From an uncultured Pseudomonadota bacterium (GTDB lineage Bacteria; Pseudomonadota; Alphaproteobacteria; Rs-D84): DNA of 15,326 bases. A program made the position numbers and the translations under genes. Positions 1 to 6,199 of this stretch are shown here, in pieces. Below the pieces are notes generated by a model. The model made no database searches and was not told the origin of the DNA. It saw nothing but the letters and a program-made list of their open reading frames with translations. Location: NCBI GenBank assembly GCA_946628805.1, contig CAMOXB010000083.1, forward strand, positions 1-15,326, written 5' to 3'. Within the stretch, counting starts at the first letter, position 1, and each line of letters starts with the position of its first letter.

Positions 1-60
1 CCCATCAGAAAAACACTTTCTGATAAAAAATATGTTATCAAAAAATATTTCCTATTACAA
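1..60 (-). promoter_or_regulatory. Promoter and 5' part of a third leader RNA copy, cut by the window edge
   Basis: Read on the minus strand: a -35-like TTGTAA (55-60), a 17-bp spacer and a -10-like TAACAT (32-37), then a hairpin with stem TCAGAAA/TTTCTGA (5-11 with 17-23) followed by TGGG at the edge. Positions 1-45 match 5904-5948 at 43 of 45 bases, and the hairpin stem is identical. The rest of the leader and its gene lie outside the window. It directly follows the dnaA terminator, just as the copy near 5930 directly follows another terminator. The promoter call is inferred from spacing and from recurrence of the arrangement. Confidence 0.6.
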
Positions 61-64
61 CAGC

Positions 65-92
65 AAAAAAAACACCAACCAAACGGTTGGTG
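65..92 (-). terminator. Rho-independent terminator of dnaA
   Basis: Perfect 8-bp stem CACCAACC/GGTTGGTG (73-80 with 85-92) with a 4-nt loop. On the minus strand it is followed by eight Ts (65-72). It lies 38 bases after the dnaA stop codon. Confidence 0.85.
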
Positions 93-108
93 TCTTTCTT
101 TCTCCTTT

Positions 109-122
109 TTCGTTCGAACGAA
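109..122. repeat. 14-bp perfect palindrome after dnaA
   Basis: TTCGTTCGAACGAA is self-complementary and begins 8 bases after the dnaA stop codon, before its terminator. It could be a protein-binding site or a small snapback structure. No function is assigned. Confidence 0.4.
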
Positions 123-129
123 CAAAACT

Positions 130-1404
130 TTATTTGCACAATTTTATCATATCTTCGATTTCGGCGTTTAATATCAAATCACATGCTTTTTGTTTTTCAA
201 TTTGTGATAACGCATAAACAACCGTTGCATGATCACGTCCGCCACAGATGTTTCCGATTTCTGTTAATGATAAATTTGTTGATGCCTTTAATGCAGCCAT
301 CATTATTTGACGTGCACGAACAACACGACGGGCACGCGAATTTCCACAGATTTCATCAAATGAAATTGCCATCTTTTCACACATTGTTTTTACCATCATC
401 AATGGTGTTTTTGTTTTATTCAAAACATCAGCCAACAAACGTGATGCAACATCCATATTTACACGTTCGCCCATTAATTCTGTATATGTTTTGATTTTAT
501 TGATAACACCATTTACCAAATGACCATCGCCGTTAATCTGTTTTGAAATTTCATTTGCAACCGTCATATCAACCCCGGCATTTAACAACATTGAACGACG
601 AACATATGCGTTTGGCGTTGCAACATCAACAACCAATCCCGATGCAAACAATGATTGAATACGACGATCAAAACCATTTAATGAATTTGGTGCACCATTT
701 GCAGTCAGCACGATATTCTTGCCTGCATTATGCAAATCCATAATCAATTGCATAAATTCATCCATTGTTGCACGTTTTCCCGCCAGCGCACATACATCGT
801 CCATAATAAACATATCGCAATTTCTGCAAAAATCTTTCCATGAAAATATTGTTTTATCACGTAATGAACGTGCAAAGTCTGCAACGAATTGACCGCCAGA
901 CATACGAACAACATTTTTATTTGTTGTATTGCAAATGCAATCTAACAACATTGTTTTTCCAGAACCCGCCGGCCCGTAAATAAATAATTGTGAAAAAGAT
1001 GATTCATTTGATGCGATTTTCTTGCAGGCTGCAACTGCAAACATATTTTCATCAGACGTAATAAACGAATCAAATCCGTTTTTATTTTGCACAGTTTTTG
1101 TTTCTGGAATAAATTCGCAAACCACATTGTCATTTGCAGACACAACAACATTATTATTCGCACGAACCGAAATATTAACGTCCAAACAAAAATCCGCCGC
1201 TATATTCGCCAGGGTTTTTCCGTATTCCCTTGTGACATAGTCGGCGGTAAATTGATTTTGCGCAACCAGCGTCAAACAGTTTCCACATATATTTGCATTT
1301 AACGGCGCAATCCAAGCATTAAAACCCGCAGAATCTATTTTGGCCGCAAATGCCCCCATAACCGATTCCACATTTACAGTTTTATTTATCGCTATTGCTT
1401 GCAT
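130..1404 (-). CDS. dnaA: Chromosomal replication initiator protein DnaA (divergent)
   Basis: A 424-residue initiator that binds origin DnaA boxes and opens oriC. Domain I is about residues 10-75 (a WIAPL...FTADYV pattern), followed by a short domain II. The AAA+ core has Walker A GPAGSGKT (144-151) and Walker B FIMDD (199-203). C-terminal domain IV has the RARRVVRARQ helix (357-366) and the DnaA signature GGRDHATV (388-395), so box recognition looks intact. The start at 1404 follows a clear AAAGGAG; a longer in-frame reading from 1476 lacks this support. It is slightly shorter than typical DnaA (about 450-470). In a from-memory alignment the arginine-finger position (SRF in E. coli) is SLF (L252) and the sensor-II Arg position is H295, which is unusual for a sole initiator. 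A candidate promoter and an FNR-like box lie upstream and a terminator downstream. Confidence 0.93.
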   Translation of the reverse strand: MQAIAINKTVNVESVMGAFAAKIDSAGFNAWIAPLNANICGNCLTLVAQNQFTADYVTREYGKTLANIAADFCLDVNISVRANNNVVVSANDNVVCEFIPETKTVQNKNGFDSFITSDENMFAVAACKKIASNESSFSQLFIYGPAGSGKTMLLDCICNTTNKNVVRMSGGQFVADFARSLRDKTIFSWKDFCRNCDMFIMDDVCALAGKRATMDEFMQLIMDLHNAGKNIVLTANGAPNSLNGFDRRIQSLFASGLVVDVATPNAYVRRSMLLNAGVDMTVANEISKQINGDGHLVNGVINKIKTYTELMGERVNMDVASRLLADVLNKTKTPLMMVKTMCEKMAISFDEICGNSRARRVVRARQIMMAALKASTNLSLTEIGNICGGRDHATVVYALSQIEKQKACDLILNAEIEDMIKLCK

Positions 1405-1523
1405 TGTCGTTTGCTCCTTTTTCCTTCTAAAAAGAGTATCCGTTTTCCCGAAATGGTTATAAAACCACCCCCGCACATAAATCGCCTTTATGCCGCCTAC
1501 TCTTTTGTCTCTCGCTTTGTTGA

Positions 1524-1537
1524 TTGATATAAATCAA
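1524..1537. promoter_or_regulatory. Perfect FNR/FixK/Anr-type box upstream of dnaA
   Basis: TTGAT-ATAA-ATCAA matches the consensus TTGAT-N4-ATCAA exactly and extends to a 7-bp inverted repeat with 4-bp spacer (1522-1539). FNR, Anr and FixK/FnrL proteins bind this motif; that is established knowledge. The box lies between dprA and dnaA, downstream of the candidate dnaA -10, a position that would suit repression. Binding here is inferred. Confidence 0.45.
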
Positions 1538-1556
1538 TCGTTTGGATGTTCAATAA

Positions 1557-1586
1557 TTTATAAGATTAATTTCTGTTTGCAACCAA
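1557..1586 (-). promoter_or_regulatory. Candidate dnaA promoter
   Basis: On the minus strand, TTGGTT (1581-1586), an 18-bp spacer, then TATAAA (1557-1562). It would give a 5' untranslated region of about 145 nt containing the FNR-like box and a small hairpin CATAAA/TTTATG. An alternative further upstream is TTGTCA-17-AATAAA. Support is sequence match only. Confidence 0.3.
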
Positions 1587-1653
1587 ATGTTGATTTATTT
1601 TTAAAGATTTATTTTTTGACAACGATTCGTTTTTTTATTTGATTTTCGCACTT

Positions 1654-1674
1654 TGTATATACAGTGTATATACA
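1654..1674. repeat. Two adjacent TGTATATACA palindromes
   Basis: Perfect 10-bp palindromes at 1654-1663 and 1665-1674, separated by one G, give an 11-bp period, about one helical turn. They lie 9 bases beyond the dprA stop, in the 279-bp gap before dnaA. This is the usual look of a paired dimer-binding operator. The regulator is unknown. Confidence 0.5.
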
Positions 1675-1683
1675 TATAAAAAA

Positions 1684-2694
1684 TCAATTTAAAACATATC
1701 CGCCATCTTGTTTTCTTATTAAACCTTGTAATTCCAAGACCACTAATTCAGACTTGATTTCCGAAATACTTTTTTTGACAAGATTTGCCAATACAGATTC
1801 TGACACCGGAATCATTCCTATCTTGTCCAAAATTTCGTTTTCATTTTTATTATTTTTTTCGTTTTTGACTTCTTTTTCTTCACCAAAAAAGTCTTTTATT
1901 GATGTGCACATATGCGCCACACCACTTTTGATTAATGAATTTGGTCCGATACTGCGCGCATCACTGGGGTGTCCAGGCACCGCAAATATGCGTTTTTCGT
2001 AATCAATTGCGAATCGGGCGGTTGCCATGCTGCCTGATTTTGCGTCGGCTTCGCCAACGATTAAGGTTTCTGATATACCGGCAACCCAACGATTTCTTTG
2101 AACAAAATTCGATGCGATTGGTTCCATACCAACCGGCATTTCACTTATTACAACACCGCGATCCAATATTTCATAATAAAGCGATTCGTTTTCCAGTGGC
2201 CATATATAATCAACACCACCTGCCAAGACCGCGATTGTCTGCGCGTTTCCGTTCCCAGACAATGCACCGCGATGCGCCGCGGCGTCTGTCCCCATCGCCA
2301 TACCAGATACAACTGCGAAATTATGATTCGCAAAAGCGTTCGCAATTTCTGAAATAAAATTCATACCTGCGGCGGTTGAATGACGCGTTCCAACAATCGA
2401 TACACACTTTTTATTTAATGTTTCGATATTTCCACGCACGCTTATTACAATCGGGTGATTTTTAATATTCTTTAATTCAACTGGATATCGCGAATCGCAA
2501 TCCGATATATATTCAATTCCCATATCATATGCACGATCCATTTCGCGTTTAACCGAATCGATAAAATCAGACGACATTGATAAATGTTCAACGATATTTT
2601 CATCCGCCCCATATTCAGATTGCAATTTTCCATATGCGACCGGACCAATACCAGGTGTTCGTAATATCAAAAGTTTTTTTAACATATCATTCAT
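1684..2694 (-). CDS. dprA: DNA-processing protein DprA (Smf)
   Basis: A 336-residue cytoplasmic protein that, in characterised systems, binds incoming single-stranded DNA and loads RecA during transformation. The N-terminal helical part includes LRTPGIGPVAYGKL (11-24). The Rossmann fold is clear: VSIVGTRHST (98-107), FAVVSGMAMGTDAAAHRGAL (126-145), TIAVLAGGVDYIWP (153-166) and RIFAVPGHPSD (235-245). A 17-residue E/K/N-rich linker (271-287) leads to a C-terminal winged-helix domain (about 288-336), as in many DprA proteins. Length is normal and no damage is visible. There is no clear Shine-Dalgarno before 2694; M4 (2685) is an alternative start. The terminator of the upstream gene ends only 3 bases before the ATG. 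No other competence gene is in the window. Confidence 0.94.
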   Translation of the reverse strand: MNDMLKKLLILRTPGIGPVAYGKLQSEYGADENIVEHLSMSSDFIDSVKREMDRAYDMGIEYISDCDSRYPVELKNIKNHPIVISVRGNIETLNKKCVSIVGTRHSTAAGMNFISEIANAFANHNFAVVSGMAMGTDAAAHRGALSGNGNAQTIAVLAGGVDYIWPLENESLYYEILDRGVVISEMPVGMEPIASNFVQRNRWVAGISETLIVGEADAKSGSMATARFAIDYEKRIFAVPGHPSDARSIGPNSLIKSGVAHMCTSIKDFFGEEKEVKNEKNNKNENEILDKIGMIPVSESVLANLVKKSISEIKSELVVLELQGLIRKQDGGYVLN

Positions 2695-2697
2695 AAC

Positions 2698-2732
2698 AAA
2701 AAAGATTGTAGAACAAAACTACAATCTTTTTT
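2698..2732 (-). terminator. Bidirectional-looking terminator between the 259-aa gene and dprA
   Basis: Perfect 14-bp stem (2698-2711 with 2719-2732; arms start AAAAAAGATT and end AATCTTTTTT) around a 7-nt loop. The minus-strand T-run ends almost at the dprA start codon, so it should stop the transcript of the 2756-3535 gene. Confidence 0.8.
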
Positions 2733-2755
2733 AAGTAAAAAATCACAGATTTTTA

Positions 2756-3535
2756 TTATTTTGCAAATTCAGTGATTAAATCTTTATATGTATCACAACC
2801 TTCGGTTGATGGGTTTTGTGCGCAAGCCTGTTTCAAAACAGTCAAAGCATTTACAACATTTTGGTATTCAACCGAATTAACATCATACGATTTCAACACA
2901 GATCTATATAATTGTGTTCCAGATAATTCTTTTTGACCTGTCCAGCCTTTGATTGATGTATTACCGATTAATTCCATTACACCAACACCAAGACCGGCAC
3001 CACCGACAGTCGATGCAACGATACCACCGATACGTGCACCCTTGCGCGCATCAAGGATACGTTGTTCCATTTCTTTTTCGTTTGCCCATGAACCACAATC
3101 AATTGATTCACCCCACATAAAATATTTTGCCGGGACATCCGATACAGAAATACGCGATTCATCATCAGATTTCAATTCAACACGAACAAAGCATACATTG
3201 TTTTGTGGATTAACAGTATCTTCGACCATTGTTGCATAATTTGATGTATCACTGAAACGTGATGCCCAAACAAAAGTATTTCCAATACCGATATTATTAT
3301 TCATACACGCGTTGCGTTCGGCTTCGCGCATATCGATTTCTGGTTCTTTTTCTTCGACAACCGTGGTATTTTGATTTGTGTTATTTGCCAACGCCATACC
3401 ATTTAATTGATTAATTGATGCCGTATAACGTGGTGCAGATGTAATACGATTAGACATTGCCGGGCGCGCAGAATTTGCCGCCATTGCGCCACATGAAATC
3501 ATTGATAAAACAATAAATGATACAAAACGTTTCAT
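2756..3535 (-). CDS. Exported protein of unknown function, 259 aa
   Basis: The start at 3535 is set by AGAGGG seven bases upstream and gives a textbook signal peptide: MKR, a hydrophobic stretch, then GAMA-AN with cleavage near residue 19. A longer reading from 3589 would hide this signal. The mature part begins with a low-complexity A/S/R/N/T segment. It then has a region with four cysteines and a glycine-rich hydrophobic stretch (IGGIVASTVGGAGLGVGV, about residues 179-196) that could insert in a membrane or pack as a glycine-zipper-like helix. The C-terminus has two cysteines spaced like a disulfide pair. I recognise no family. It has its own promoter and terminator, so it looks monocistronic between plsY and dprA. 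Confidence 0.82.
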   Translation of the reverse strand: MKRFVSFIVLSMISCGAMAANSARPAMSNRITSAPRYTASINQLNGMALANNTNQNTTVVEEKEPEIDMREAERNACMNNNIGIGNTFVWASRFSDTSNYATMVEDTVNPQNNVCFVRVELKSDDESRISVSDVPAKYFMWGESIDCGSWANEKEMEQRILDARKGARIGGIVASTVGGAGLGVGVMELIGNTSIKGWTGQKELSGTQLYRSVLKSYDVNSVEYQNVVNALTVLKQACAQNPSTEGCDTYKDLITEFAK

Positions 3536-3560
3536 AATATATTCCCTCTTTATGAACCTA

Positions 3561-3589
3561 ATTATATCACAAAATGGGCAAAAAAACAA
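3561..3589 (-). promoter_or_regulatory. Promoter of the 259-aa exported protein
   Basis: On the minus strand: TTGTTT (3584-3589), exactly 17 bp, TATAAT (3561-3566), preceded by TGA (extended -10). The start codon is 26 bases downstream of the -10. Confidence 0.6.
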
Positions 3590-3598
3590 ACACTATAT

Positions 3599-4186
3599 TT
3601 ATTTTTTCCATTTCCATTCAATCTTGGATTCTTGTCCATTGAAAAGGCGTTTTACGTTTTCACGATGACGAACAAAGCACAATATCGCAATCGCCAAGAA
3701 TGCAAATCCAACACCTGGTTCAATAACAAAACCGAAAATTGGCAAAAGCGTAAATACAACCAATGCCCCGGCTGATGAATATCCCAATCCCAACGCAACA
3801 ATCAGCCATTCAATACCTTCGATAACAAATAATATTGGGTTTATTGCCAACAAAATACCAAAAAGTGACGATATACCCTTGCCCCCATGGAATTTCAGCC
3901 AAACAGGGAAACAATGCCCGATAATCGCGGCAAAACCGCACCACGCGGCAAATCCTTCACCACCAACATAGCGACCAATCAAAACCGCAATTATCGCCTT
4001 GGTCATGTCAAGAATCCATGTCAATCCTGCCAAACGCAATCCGCCAACACGCATAACATTTGTTGCACCGATATTCCCAGAACCAACCCGGCGCAAATCA
4101 CCCTTGTTAAAAACCTTTGCAATCAATAAACCGAACGGTATAGAACCTAAAAAATACGATAAAATTAAAGAAAAAATGTAAGACAT
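3599..4186 (-). CDS. plsY: Glycerol-3-phosphate acyltransferase PlsY
   Basis: A 195-residue integral inner-membrane enzyme that moves an acyl group from acyl phosphate to glycerol-3-phosphate, the first step of phospholipid synthesis in the PlsX/PlsY route. Family motifs are present: LGSIPFGLLIAK (13-24), GSGNIGATNVMR (35-46) and GHCFPVWLKFHGGKGI (90-105). About five hydrophobic segments fit the known topology. The start at 4186 follows AAGGGAA; a longer reading from 4279 overlaps rpsT and lacks support. Length is normal. It is divergent from rpsT with 74 bp between start codons. plsY close to dprA is common in bacteria; here one gene is inserted between them. Confidence 0.95.
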   Translation of the reverse strand: MSYIFSLILSYFLGSIPFGLLIAKVFNKGDLRRVGSGNIGATNVMRVGGLRLAGLTWILDMTKAIIAVLIGRYVGGEGFAAWCGFAAIIGHCFPVWLKFHGGKGISSLFGILLAINPILFVIEGIEWLIVALGLGYSSAGALVVFTLLPIFGFVIEPGVGFAFLAIAILCFVRHRENVKRLFNGQESKIEWKWKK

Positions 4187-4260
4187 TGTTATTTTCCCTT
4201 GATTTTGTGTTTCTTTTCTATAAAATATCATAAAACCATATAAAATAAAAGGAAAATAAA

Positions 4261-4521
4261 GTGGCAAACCATAAATCATGTAAAAAAAGAATTTTAGTAA
4301 CAGCTAAAAAGAACGAAATCAATACTGCACGTCGCAGTGCTGTTAAAACAGAAACCAAGAAAGCATTGAAAGCGATTGAATCTGGTGATAAAACCGCGGC
4401 GGTTGCTGCAACACGTTCTGCAGAAAGCAAAATCATGAAAGCAGCAGGCAAAACAATGTCTAAAAAAACTGCATCACGCAAGGTTTCGCGTTTGGCAAAA
4501 AAAGTTGCTAAGATTGCTTAA
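4261..4521 (+). CDS. rpsT: 30S ribosomal protein S20
   Basis: An 86-residue lysine/alanine-rich helical protein that binds 16S rRNA. The N-terminus MANHKSCKKRI and the pattern RRSAVKTETKKALKAI...AAGKTMSKKTASRKVSRLAKKVAKI are typical of S20. It begins with GTG, supported by AAAAGGAA nine bases upstream; the length matches the family. A strong terminator follows. In many alphaproteobacteria rpsT lies next to dnaA; here both are nearby but about 2.9 kb apart and on opposite strands, suggesting rearrangement of an ancestral neighbourhood. Autogenous control is known for S20 in some bacteria but nothing in the short leader shows it here. Confidence 0.96.
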   Translation: MANHKSCKKRILVTAKKNEINTARRSAVKTETKKALKAIESGDKTAAVAATRSAESKIMKAAGKTMSKKTASRKVSRLAKKVAKIA

Positions 4522-4540
4522 TAAAACAATTTTACAAATT

Positions 4541-4568
4541 AAAAACCACCCAATCGGGTGGTTTTTTT
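4541..4568 (+). terminator. rpsT terminator, also usable from the minus strand
   Basis: Stem CCACCC/GGGTGG (4546-4551 with 4556-4561), loop AATC, preceded by five As and followed by seven Ts. It separates rpsT from the convergent gene ending at 4567; the minus strand gets a shorter T-run. Confidence 0.88.
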
Positions 4569-5736
4569 ATTTACAATTAAGTTTTTCAATTTTGTTATTT
4601 TGGAAAAAATTGTTTTTTAATAAACCATTGATACAGGATTCAACCGTGGAATACTGGCTTCCAGAGATCATCCCCGTTGATCCATCATTCCCGTTCCATG
4701 ACTTTAATGTATAATAACAAGATTGTTCTCTTGTTTTCCAATGAAATTCACGATCCGATAACACACAATCACAACTTTTTGAACCATCGGCATTTATTTT
4801 ATATTTTGCACCAACACTTTCACATATGCTTTGATTTTTTGAAACATCATAACATACAGCAGTTTCCCAATCCCATGCATTTCCTGCATCACGACAATCA
4901 CGTTCATGCTGTGATCCACACTCTTCAATAACAGGATCCCATTGTGCTAATTTCCATTTATTAGGATATTTATCAATCGATTTTTTCACTTCATCGGCAT
5001 ATTCCTTGTCATCATATTCACCAGCAAGATATAATTCATAATAATTCAAACACATAAACTTTTTATTTGCCGAATCCCACGAATACTTAAATCTGCCTTT
5101 CTGTGTACCATGCGGCAAAATACATGTATTATCCTTCCATTCACCTTTCCAATATAAACACGCATCTTTTTCTGTCATATTTGATAAATCAATATTGCGG
5201 TAATCCAAAACATCTGTATTGTATGTTTCTTGTGTAATATTATTAAATACACACTTTGTCTTATCTGCATTTGGTATTTCATTGTCTTTGCATTTTATTA
5301 AATCATTTATACCACCGGATCCCCCAGGACACGCGTAACCAGACACACATGCTTTGCAACCATGCAATTTATCAGCCAAATATTGCCCTGGTGCACAATT
5401 TAATACACATTTTATTTTATCCGAACTTACTATTTCGCTTGGCAAACATTTTTTAATACCTTGATCGTTTAATGATGGGACAAAGAACCCACCGGCACAT
5501 GCATAGTATCGATCTTTACATGAACTACATTTTTTTGCGTTCGCAGGCAAATATTGTCCCGGCAGACATTTTACACTTGATTTTAACAAGCCATTTAAAC
5601 AACATTCCTCAAAATCTGATTTCAAACCAGATTGTATAAAACATTGCTTCATTATATCTTTTGAAATAACAACACTTTTGGCACGCGCCCCAATACACGC
5701 AAATAGAGCCGTTATCATTAATATAATTTTTCGCAT
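4567..5736 (-). CDS. Cysteine-rich exported protein with CxPGQY repeats, 389 aa
   Basis: Signal peptide MRKIILMITALFACIGARA (cleavage about 19). Residues about 58-170 hold two visible tandem cysteine modules of the form C-x-PGQYL...C..C.....C.GG, reminiscent of GCC2/GCC3- or TNFR-like extracellular repeats. The C-terminal half is also cysteine-rich (WKGEWKDNTC, WDWETAVC and FHWKTREQSC segments), so the mature protein is probably disulfide-bonded outside the cytoplasm. Function is unknown; a surface or periplasmic interaction role is inferred. The start at 5736 follows AAAGGA. Expression is probably controlled by the leader and terminator at 5754-5927 directly upstream. Similar repeat proteins seem to be expanded in gut alphaproteobacterial genomes, which is recollection rather than a search result. 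Confidence 0.82.
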   Translation of the reverse strand: MRKIILMITALFACIGARAKSVVISKDIMKQCFIQSGLKSDFEECCLNGLLKSSVKCLPGQYLPANAKKCSSCKDRYYACAGGFFVPSLNDQGIKKCLPSEIVSSDKIKCVLNCAPGQYLADKLHGCKACVSGYACPGGSGGINDLIKCKDNEIPNADKTKCVFNNITQETYNTDVLDYRNIDLSNMTEKDACLYWKGEWKDNTCILPHGTQKGRFKYSWDSANKKFMCLNYYELYLAGEYDDKEYADEVKKSIDKYPNKWKLAQWDPVIEECGSQHERDCRDAGNAWDWETAVCYDVSKNQSICESVGAKYKINADGSKSCDCVLSDREFHWKTREQSCYYTLKSWNGNDGSTGMISGSQYSTVESCINGLLKNNFFQNNKIEKLNCK

Positions 5737-5753
5737 AAAGGCATCCTTTTATA

Positions 5754-5927
5754 CAAAAATACCGCCATAAATTCAGGCGGTTGGAGGCAAGAAACAATTT
5801 GACGTCAAATTGTGTGCATATTCTGTACATTCTACATCCCTCCAACCACAGAGGTTGGAGATTTAACGTCTCTTTCAGACGAACGTCAATCGGGTCTCTT
5901 GACCCCATCAGAAAAACTCTTTCTGAC
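5754..5927 (-). promoter_or_regulatory. Structured leader RNA (copy A) with trp-type attenuator
   Basis: In RNA order on the minus strand: P1 TCAGAAA/TTTCTGA (5926-5908), then TGGGG; P2 GGGTC/GACCC (5905-5892); P3 CGTCT/AGACG (5881-5867); TTAAA. Segment 1 is CTCCAACC (5860-5853), segment 2 GGTTGGAG (5847-5840). A spacer holds the 20-bp palindrome ACAATTTGACGTCAAATTGT. Segment 3 is CTCCAACC (5786-5779), overlapping by 3 nt the terminator stem ACCGCC/GGCGGT (5781-5776 with 5766-5761), which is followed by TATTTTT. Segments 1:2 or 2:3 can pair, not both; 2:3 would disrupt the terminator. The Shine-Dalgarno of the 389-aa gene follows at once. The effector is unknown. Confidence 0.65.
5761..5781 (-). 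terminator. Attenuator terminator of leader copy A
   Basis: Stem ACCGCC/GGCGGT with a 9-nt loop, followed on the minus strand by ATTTTTG. It lies 24 bases before the start codon of the 389-aa gene, so it can only work as a conditional (leader) terminator for that gene. Confidence 0.7.
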
Positions 5928-5934
5928 AAAAAAT

Positions 5935-5963
5935 ATGTTATCAAAAAAAGATTTTTAACACAA
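5935..5963 (-). promoter_or_regulatory. Promoter of leader copy A
   Basis: Minus strand: TTGTGT (5958-5963), 17 bp, TAACAT (5935-5940). The -10 and 17-bp spacing are shared with the copy at 32-60. Predicted start of transcription is near 5927. Confidence 0.5.
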
Positions 5964-5971
5964 TACAAAAA

Positions 5972-5991
5972 ACATCCGCGATTGCGGATGT
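5972..5991 (-). terminator. Terminator ending the secretin transcript and its repeat-rich 3' flank
   Basis: Perfect 8-bp stem ACATCCGC/GCGGATGT with a 4-nt loop, followed on the minus strand by TTTTTTG. There is no other terminator between it and the secretin stop at 6308, so transcripts probably run through the three repeats before ending here. Confidence 0.75.
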
Positions 5992-6078
5992 AAAAAATAA
6001 ATTAGAATGATGAAGATGAGAAGCCGTTGGCAAGCGCAGTGTAGTAAACCTACATAAGCGCGACAACGGCAATCAGAT
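5989..6078. repeat. Palindromic hairpin repeat, copy 1 (exact 90-bp direct repeat)
   Basis: Identical over 90 bp to 6200-6289. The core (6016-6078) folds with outer stem GCCGTTG/CAACGGC (6023-6029 with 6064-6070), inner GCGC/GCGC and apical TGTAG/CTACA. It overlaps the terminator at 5972-5991 by three bases. It lies between the secretin gene and leader copy A. Confidence 0.85.
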
Positions 6079-6125
6079 ATGCAACACAAAACGCGAAAGC
6101 GGTAAAATTAAAGAGAATTGTTCAG
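6079..6125. other. Spacer between repeats 1 and 2
   Basis: AT-rich, no coding signal. One short plus-strand hairpin CGC-GAAA-GCG with a GNRA-type loop is visible. With the repeats and leader A it makes up the 571-bp stretch without a gene (5737-6307). Confidence 0.35.
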
Positions 6126-6188
6126 ATGCGAAGTTGTCGAAGCGTGCAGTGTACAAATGTTACATAAACGCGACGACAACCAGCAGAT
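6126..6188. repeat. Palindromic hairpin repeat, copy 2 (diverged)
   Basis: Aligns without gaps to the 63-nt core of copies 1 and 3 (start ATGNGAAG, end CAGAT, shared AGTGTA and TACATAA). The outer stem is GTTGTCG/CGACAAC (6133-6139 with 6174-6180): three of seven base pairs changed on both sides, pairing kept. Confidence 0.8.
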
Positions 6189-6199
6189 TTTATAACCAC

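Noticed and set aside
1405-1683. oriC next to dnaA
   Set aside because: The gap is AT-rich but I found no cluster of TTATNCACA-type DnaA boxes, so an origin is not supported.
4187-4279. Longer N-terminal form of PlsY from 4279
   Set aside because: It overlaps the rpsT start and ribosome binding site; the start at 4186 has AAGGGAA and gives the normal family length.
5754-5927. T-box or SAM-type riboswitch
   Set aside because: No T-box core (TGGNACCGCG) or other recognisable conserved aptamer core; the shared TGGGG and TTAAA elements do not match families I know.
5609-5968. A 119-codon open frame on the minus strand through leader copy A
   Set aside because: It crosses the promoter, all hairpins and the terminator and overlaps the signal peptide of the 389-aa gene in another frame. 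Copy B has stops in the matching frame. It is best seen as a by-product of structured RNA.
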